Part shown: positions 6,753-10,493 of the stretch, piece after piece
Numbering within the stretch: position 1 is the stretch's first letter
Layout of the letters: each line of letters begins with the position of its first letter
Assembly: GCF_000718775.1 (NCBI RefSeq)
Contig: NZ_JOCB01000154.1
Span: 1-10,493 of the forward strand
Source of the DNA: Streptomyces sp. NRRL S-31
GTDB lineage: Bacteria > Actinomycetota > Actinomycetes > Streptomycetales > Streptomycetaceae
Length of the DNA: 10,493 bases
Reading direction: 5' to 3'
Notes under the pieces: generated by a model
Database searches by the model: none
The model's input: the letters and a program-made list of their open reading frames with translations, nothing else
Told to the model about the DNA's origin: nothing
Made by a program: the position numbers and the translations under genes

Positions 6753-6778
6753 CGGCCGCGCACAGGAGTGCGCGGCCG
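6753..6778 (+). promoter_or_regulatory. Perfect 11-bp hairpin in the pknB leader
   Basis: CGGCCGCGCAC (6753-6763) and GTGCGCGGCCG (6768-6778) are perfect reverse complements around a 4-nt AGGA loop. The structure ends 28 nt before the pknB ATG and has no following T-tract. It could be a partial terminator that lowers read-through from pbpA into pknB, an RNA-stability element, or part of a translational control leader. The pknB ribosome site lies outside it. Confidence 0.55.
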
Positions 6779-6806
6779 AGACCACGGAGAGGGCTGGTAG
6801 GTAGCT

Positions 6807-8813
6807 ATGGAAGAGCCGCGTCGCCTCGGCGGCCGGTATGAGCTGGGCCAGGTGCTCGGTCGCGGTGGCATGGCGGAGGTCTACCTCGCGCATGACACCC
6901 GTCTCGGCCGCACCGTGGCGGTGAAGACGCTGCGCGCGGACCTCGCGCGCGACCCGTCCTTCCAGGCCCGGTTCCGCCGGGAGGCCCAGTCGGCCGCCTC
7001 GCTCAACCATCCCGCGATCGTCGCGGTCTACGACACGGGCGAGGACTACATCGACGGGGTCTCCATCCCGTACATCGTGATGGAGTACGTCGACGGGTCC
7101 ACGCTCCGCGAGCTGCTGCACTCCGGCCGCAAGCTGCTGCCCGAGCGCTCGATGGAGATGACCGTCGGCATCCTCCAGGGTCTGGAGTACGCCCACCGCA
7201 GCGGCATCGTCCACCGTGACATCAAGCCGGCCAACGTCATGCTGACCCGCAACGGCCAGGTCAAGGTGATGGACTTCGGCATCGCCCGCGCCATGGGCGA
7301 CGCCGGCATGACCATGACGCAGACGGCGGCGGTCATCGGCACGGCCCAGTACCTCTCGCCGGAACAGGCCAAGGGCGAGCAGGTCGACGCGCGGTCCGAC
7401 CTGTACTCGACCGGCTGCCTCCTCTACGAACTGCTGACGGTGCGGCCCCCCTTCGTGGGCGACTCGCCGGTGGCCGTGGCCTACCAGCACGTCCGGGAGG
7501 AACCGCAGCCCCCGTCGGTCTTCGACCCCGAGATCACGCCGGAGATGGACGCGATCGTCCTCAAGGCGCTGGTCAAGGACCCCGACTACCGCTACCAGTC
7601 GGCCGACGAGATGCGCGCCGACATCGAGGCGTGTCTGGACGGCCAGCCGGTGGCGGCCACGGCGGCGCTGAGCGCGGTGGGCTACGGCGGCTACCCCGAC
7701 GACCAGGCGACGACGGCGCTGCGCTCGGACGCGGGCGGCGGGGCGACCACCATGCTCCCGCCGATGAACGCCGACGACGGCGGCTACGGCTACGACGACC
7801 GCCCGGACCGGCGCCGGCAGCAGAAGAAGTCCAACTCCTCCACCATCCTGCTGGTGGTCGCGGGCCTGCTCGTGCTGGTCGGCGCCATCCTGATCGGCAA
7901 GTACGCGTTCACCGCCCACGACTCCGGGAACGACCCGGTGACCGTGCCCGCCTTCGTGGGCAACTCGGAGAAGCGCGCGGAGAAGATGGCCGACAACGTC
8001 GGCCTGAAGCTGACGGTCACCAAGAAGCCCTGCGAAAACCAGGCCACGGGCAACGTGTGCTCGCAGGACCCGGGCCAGGGCGAGAAGGTCGACAAGGGCA
8101 CCACGGTGAACCTGGTCGTCTCGACCGGCGCGCCGAAGGTCGCGGTGCCCAGCGTCCTCGGCCAGAGCTTCGAGGACGCCAAGGCGACGCTGGAGGGCGA
8201 CAAGTACCAGTTCAACGTCGAGAAGCAGGAGAAGGTCTCGGCGGAGCAGCCCGGTACGGTCACCGACCAGGACCCGCCGCTCGGCCAGGAGGTCGAGAAG
8301 GGCACGACGATCACCCTCACGGTCGCCAAGGCCGAGGAGAAGATCACCGTGCCGGACGTCACCGGCAAGTCCTGTGACGAGGCGAAGGCCGAGCTCCAGG
8401 GCAAGGGTCTGGTGCCGAGCTGCGCCGATACCCAGGTCGCCGACCCGGCCCAGGACGGGAAGGTGCAGAACACCAACCCGGCGGCGGGCCAGCAGGTCGT
8501 CAAGAACACCAACGTGGTGATCAACGTCGGCAAGGCCCAGCAGCAGCCGCAGCAGAAGCCGGTGCCGAACGTCGTCACCCAGCGGGTGAAGGACGCCCGG
8601 AAGATCCTTCAGCAGGCCGGCTTCAACAACATCCAGTTCGCGCCCGGCAGCCCCGGCGACGACAACGCGTTCGTCACCCAGCAGGACCCGCAGGCCAACA
8701 GCAACGCCGACCCGAACGGGACGACGATCACGCTGACCACGGTCTCCTTCGACGGCCACAACAACGGCGGCGGCAACGGCGGCCCCGGCCTCTTCGGCGG
8801 GGTCAACGGCTGA
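6807..8813 (+). CDS. pknB: PASTA-domain Ser/Thr protein kinase PknB
   Basis: A 668-residue transmembrane Hanks-type kinase. The kinase domain (about 11-275) has the Gly-rich loop GRGGMAEV (18-25), Lys40, His136-Arg-Asp138, Asp156-Phe-Gly158, an activation loop with Thr171 and Thr173 (TMTQTAAVIGTAQY, matching the autophosphorylated threonines of M. tuberculosis PknB) and SPE (184-186). A juxtamembrane linker (about 280-343) contains two Thr-Thr pairs. One transmembrane helix (about 346-366) is followed by four extracellular PASTA repeats (about 376-440, 443-508, 512-577, 584-647) and a Gly/Asn-rich tail. PASTA repeats bind muropeptide or lipid II fragments and so couple wall state to phosphorylation. 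Cys409/Cys418 and Cys523/Cys539 lie within PASTA 1 and 3 and could form disulfides. It starts 194 nt after pbpA with a GGTAGGT-like ribosome site, in the position held by pknA-pknB in mycobacteria. Confidence 0.96.
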   Translation: MEEPRRLGGRYELGQVLGRGGMAEVYLAHDTRLGRTVAVKTLRADLARDPSFQARFRREAQSAASLNHPAIVAVYDTGEDYIDGVSIPYIVMEYVDGSTLRELLHSGRKLLPERSMEMTVGILQGLEYAHRSGIVHRDIKPANVMLTRNGQVKVMDFGIARAMGDAGMTMTQTAAVIGTAQYLSPEQAKGEQVDARSDLYSTGCLLYELLTVRPPFVGDSPVAVAYQHVREEPQPPSVFDPEITPEMDAIVLKALVKDPDYRYQSADEMRADIEACLDGQPVAATAALSAVGYGGYPDDQATTALRSDAGGGATTMLPPMNADDGGYGYDDRPDRRRQQKKSNSSTILLVVAGLLVLVGAILIGKYAFTAHDSGNDPVTVPAFVGNSEKRAEKMADNVGLKLTVTKKPCENQATGNVCSQDPGQGEKVDKGTTVNLVVSTGAPKVAVPSVLGQSFEDAKATLEGDKYQFNVEKQEKVSAEQPGTVTDQDPPLGQEVEKGTTITLTVAKAEEKITVPDVTGKSCDEAKAELQGKGLVPSCADTQVADPAQDGKVQNTNPAAGQQVVKNTNVVINVGKAQQQPQQKPVPNVVTQRVKDARKILQQAGFNNIQFAPGSPGDDNAFVTQQDPQANSNADPNGTTITLTTVSFDGHNNGGGNGGPGLFGGVNG

Positions 8814-8830
8814 CGCCACCGACCCTGCGC

Positions 8831-8864
8831 GTGGGCCCTGCCGGGTACTCCCGGCAGGGCCCAC
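8831..8864. terminator. Bidirectional intrinsic terminator between pknB and srtE2
   Basis: A perfect 15-bp GC-rich stem (8831-8845 with 8850-8864) closed by a TACT loop lies between the convergent pknB and srtE2 genes. The left arm begins GTGGGCCCTG and the right arm ends CAGGGCCCAC. There is no T-tract on either side, as is common for Streptomyces terminators. Its position, 18 nt after each stop codon, serves both genes. Confidence 0.88.
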
Positions 8865-8882
8865 CGTCGTCCCGGCTCCGGG

Positions 8883-9653
8883 TCAGCGCAGTTCCTTCGG
8901 CGGGGTGCGCTCGCTGTCGACCTTCTCCACACGGACCAGTTCGCCCCAGACCACGTAACGGTGGCGGGAGGTGTAGACGGGGGTGCAGGTCGTCAGGGTG
9001 ATGTAGTGGCCCGGCCGCTTCCGGCCGGACTCCTCCGGGACCTGTGACAGCACCTCGACGTTGTACTTCGAGGTCTCGGGGAGGATCGAGTAGACCTTGT
9101 AGACGTACCAGTCGTCCCGTGTCTCGAAGACGATCGGGTCGCCCTCGGCGAGCTTGTCGATGTTGTGGAACTTGGCGCCATGGCCGTCCCGGTGGGCGGC
9201 GAGGGTGAAGTTGCCGTCCTTGCCGGTCATGGGCAGGGTCGCCTTGACCGGGTCCGTGTAGTAGCCGGCCACGCCGTCGTTGAGGACGTCCGTGCCCGTG
9301 CCCTTCTCGACCAGCACCTCGCCGTTGCGCATCGCCGGCACGTGCAGGAACCCGATGCCGTCCTTGGTGTCGAGCGCGCCGGGACCGGAGGCGGAGGAGT
9401 CCCGCTGGTGCGCCCAGTGTTCGCGCACCGTGTCGGCCCGCCGGTCGGCCTTCCGGTCCGCTATCACGTTGGTCCACCACAGCGAGTAGACGACGAACAG
9501 GCCGAGCAACACGCCCACCGTGATGAGGAGTTCCCCGAAGACGCTGACCGCCAGCGCGATCCGGCCGGGGCGCCGGCGGCGTGGTGCCGGATCCGGTTCG
9601 GACGCGCCCGTGGTCTCGTCGGTCTCGTCGGTCTCGTCGGCGGTCGCTGCCAC
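8883..9653 (-). CDS. srtE2: Class E sortase (SrtE2-like)
   Basis: A 256-residue membrane cysteine transpeptidase that joins proteins carrying LAxTG-type C-terminal signals to peptidoglycan. The cytoplasmic N-terminus (1-30) has a tandem Asp-Glu-Thr repeat and an Arg-rich stop (RRRRPGR). One transmembrane helix spans about 32-57 and ends VYSLWWTN. The sortase beta-barrel follows, with catalytic His154 (LAAHRDGHG), Cys223 (TLTTCTP) and Arg232, nine residues after the Cys as in class E enzymes. The start is GTG at 9651-9653, preceded by AGAGGA. The upstream in-frame sequence overlaps srtE1 and has no family character. It lies 41 nt downstream of srtE1, so both are probably one transcript. The symbol follows the S. 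coelicolor order, where the pknB-proximal copy is SrtE2. Confidence 0.9.
   Translation of the reverse strand: MAATADETDETDETTGASEPDPAPRRRRPGRIALAVSVFGELLITVGVLLGLFVVYSLWWTNVIADRKADRRADTVREHWAHQRDSSASGPGALDTKDGIGFLHVPAMRNGEVLVEKGTGTDVLNDGVAGYYTDPVKATLPMTGKDGNFTLAAHRDGHGAKFHNIDKLAEGDPIVFETRDDWYVYKVYSILPETSKYNVEVLSQVPEESGRKRPGHYITLTTCTPVYTSRHRYVVWGELVRVEKVDSERTPPKELR
9612..9638. repeat. Triple 9-bp tandem repeat in srtE2
   Basis: GGTCTCGTC is present three times in tandem (9612-9620, 9621-9629, 9630-9638). On the - strand it encodes Asp-Glu-Thr repeated near residues 6-14 of the sortase cytoplasmic tail, giving DETDETDETT with the next residue. The period keeps the frame, so the copy number can drift by slippage. 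Confidence 0.85.
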
Positions 9654-9667
9654 AGTTCCTCTGCCCT

Positions 9668-9707
9668 TACTCGATGAGCCGTACTCGATGAGCGCTACTC
9701 GATGAGC
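9668..9707. repeat. Triple 14-bp tandem repeat across the srtE1 stop
   Basis: TACTCGATGAGC occurs at 9668-9679, 9682-9693 and 9696-9707, each separated by two variable bases (CG, GC), so the period is 14 bp. The right-most copy contains the last codons and stop of srtE1 (Ala-Leu-Ile-Glu-stop). The other two fill most of the gap to srtE2. This looks like local duplication of the gene end by slippage. Confidence 0.85.
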
Positions 9708-10493
9708 GCGTCCGGCTTGCCCTCGCTGCGCGGGCGTTGCTGGACCATCTTGCCCCAGACGATCAGCCGGTACTTGCTGGTGAACTCCGGCGTACAGGTG
9801 GTGAGGGTGATGTACCGGCCGGGCCCGGTGAAGCCGGAGCCCGGGGGGACCGGGTTCAGCACGCTCGTGTTGGACGGCGGGGTCACCGGGAGCATCGAGG
9901 TCACCTTGTACACGAAGTAGGTGTCCTGCGTCTCGACCACGACCGCGTCGCCGGCCCGGAGCCGGTTGATGTAGCGGAACGGCTCCCCGTGCGTGTTGCG
10001 GTGCGCCGCGAGACCGAAGTTGCCGGTCCGGTCCTGGGGCATCGCCGTCTTCAGCGGGGCCTCGCCGTAGTGCCCCACCATGCCCTTGTCGAGCACCCGC
10101 TTGTTGCTGACGCCCTCCGCGATGGGCGCGGCCACGTCCAGCTTCGGGATGTGCAGGATGGCGAAGCCCTGCCCCGGCTCGAAGACGCCCGGGTTGCGCT
10201 TGCCGCTGGCCCAGTCGTCCTGGAGCTGGTGCGCCTCGCTGCCGGCCTGGGCGTGCGCGCGGACGTTGGTCCACCACAGCTGGTAGGTGACGAACAGCAG
10301 CATCAGCACGCCGGTGGTGATGAACACCTCGCCGACGGCCCGGCTCGCCAGGGTCGCCGGGCTCGGTCTGCGCAGCCGGGCCTGGCGCCGGGCCTCCACC
10401 CGGGTCAGGGGCCGCCGCGGGTCCCGCTCCGCCGGGGGCGCCGGGGAGGCCGGGGGCGTCCGCGTCTCCCGGGTACCGCCGCCGTGCCGGCCC
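9695..10493 (-). CDS. srtE1: Class E sortase (SrtE1-like), N-terminus cut by window edge
   Basis: A second class E sortase, open to the right edge without a stop. About 265 residues are visible. Numbered from the internal GTG at 10399, it has one membrane helix (about 24-43, ending YQLWWTN), catalytic His133 (LAAHRNTHG), Cys202 (TLTTCTP) and Arg211. The His-Cys interval of 69 residues is the same as in the neighbouring sortase. S. coelicolor SrtE1, whose active Cys I recall as residue 320, has a long N-terminal tail. The in-frame sequence upstream of 10399 (Pro/Ala/Arg-rich, for example TPPASPAPPAERD) fits such a tail, so the true start is probably outside the window. The pair resembles a tandem duplication: an 18-bp identity encodes the shared LWWTNV region of both genes (9466-9483 and 10263-10280). 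Confidence 0.9.
   Translation of the reverse strand, partial: GRHGGGTRETRTPPASPAPPAERDPRRPLTRVEARRQARLRRPSPATLASRAVGEVFITTGVLMLLFVTYQLWWTNVRAHAQAGSEAHQLQDDWASGKRNPGVFEPGQGFAILHIPKLDVAAPIAEGVSNKRVLDKGMVGHYGEAPLKTAMPQDRTGNFGLAAHRNTHGEPFRYINRLRAGDAVVVETQDTYFVYKVTSMLPVTPPSNTSVLNPVPPGSGFTGPGRYITLTTCTPEFTSKYRLIVWGKMVQQRPRSEGKPDALIE

Noticed and set aside
6632..6841. A 69-codon GTG-initiated frame in the pbpA-pknB gap
   Set aside because: It runs through the hairpin and into the pknB start out of frame, has an Arg/Pro-rich product, and no good ribosome site.
6642..8864. A 740-residue open frame antisense to pknB
   Set aside because: It is the shadow of the kinase codon bias, has no recognisable domain, and crosses the terminator hairpin.
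8883..10277. A single 464-residue fused sortase frame on the - strand
   Set aside because: Its upstream half is an out-of-frame reading of srtE1. The real sortases use two different frames, each with its own His, Cys and Arg residues.
1..10493. CRISPR array, insertion sequence, integrase or phage genes
   Set aside because: No regularly spaced repeats, transposase motifs or terminal inverted repeats are visible. Composition is uniform and the gene order is a conserved core locus.

Overview
The window is high-GC actinobacterial DNA. Gene order and protein sequences match the conserved Ser/Thr-kinase and cell-wall locus of Streptomyces or a close relative (the region around SCO3843-SCO3850 in S. 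coelicolor numbering, placed from memory). Supporting marks are C/G-ending codons nearly throughout, GTG as a probable start, no leucine TTA codon noticed in the genes, and a pair of class E sortases beside pknB.

Layout. Bases 1-403 are a non-coding leader with small repeats, a candidate extracytoplasmic-function (ECF)-type promoter and a 5' leader hairpin. Six + strand genes follow: fhaA (404-1261), fhaB (1272-1811), pstP (1952-3652), rodA (3680-5131), pbpA (5128-6612, ATGA overlap with rodA) and pknB (6807-8813). The first five look like one operon. pknB follows a 194-bp gap that holds an inverted repeat, a weak -10-like element and a perfect 11-bp hairpin. The mycobacterial locus has pknA at this position; here it is absent. 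A 15-bp perfect hairpin (8831-8864) separates pknB from two - strand class E sortases, srtE2 (8883-9653) and srtE1 (9695 to beyond the right edge, so its N-terminus is missing).

How the genes work together (family knowledge). PknB is a membrane kinase whose four extracellular PASTA repeats sense muropeptides or lipid II. PstP is the membrane PP2C phosphatase that reverses its phosphorylations. FhaA and FhaB carry FHA domains that bind phosphothreonine. RodA (a SEDS glycosyltransferase) and PbpA (a class B transpeptidase) form a peptidoglycan synthase pair. The locus therefore couples a phospho-signalling cycle to cell-wall synthesis. The sortases attach proteins bearing LAxTG-type signals, such as long chaplins, to the wall.

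The gene content is well known. The less ordinary points are at the edges of genes: a 44-codon frame ending in an ATGA overlap with pstP and competing with a strong upstream start; the pknB leader hairpin; a triple 14-bp tandem repeat at the srtE1 stop codon; a tandem DET repeat in the cytoplasmic tail of SrtE2; and candidate promoter and repeat elements upstream of fhaA. I see no clear evidence of a wholly new multi-gene system.
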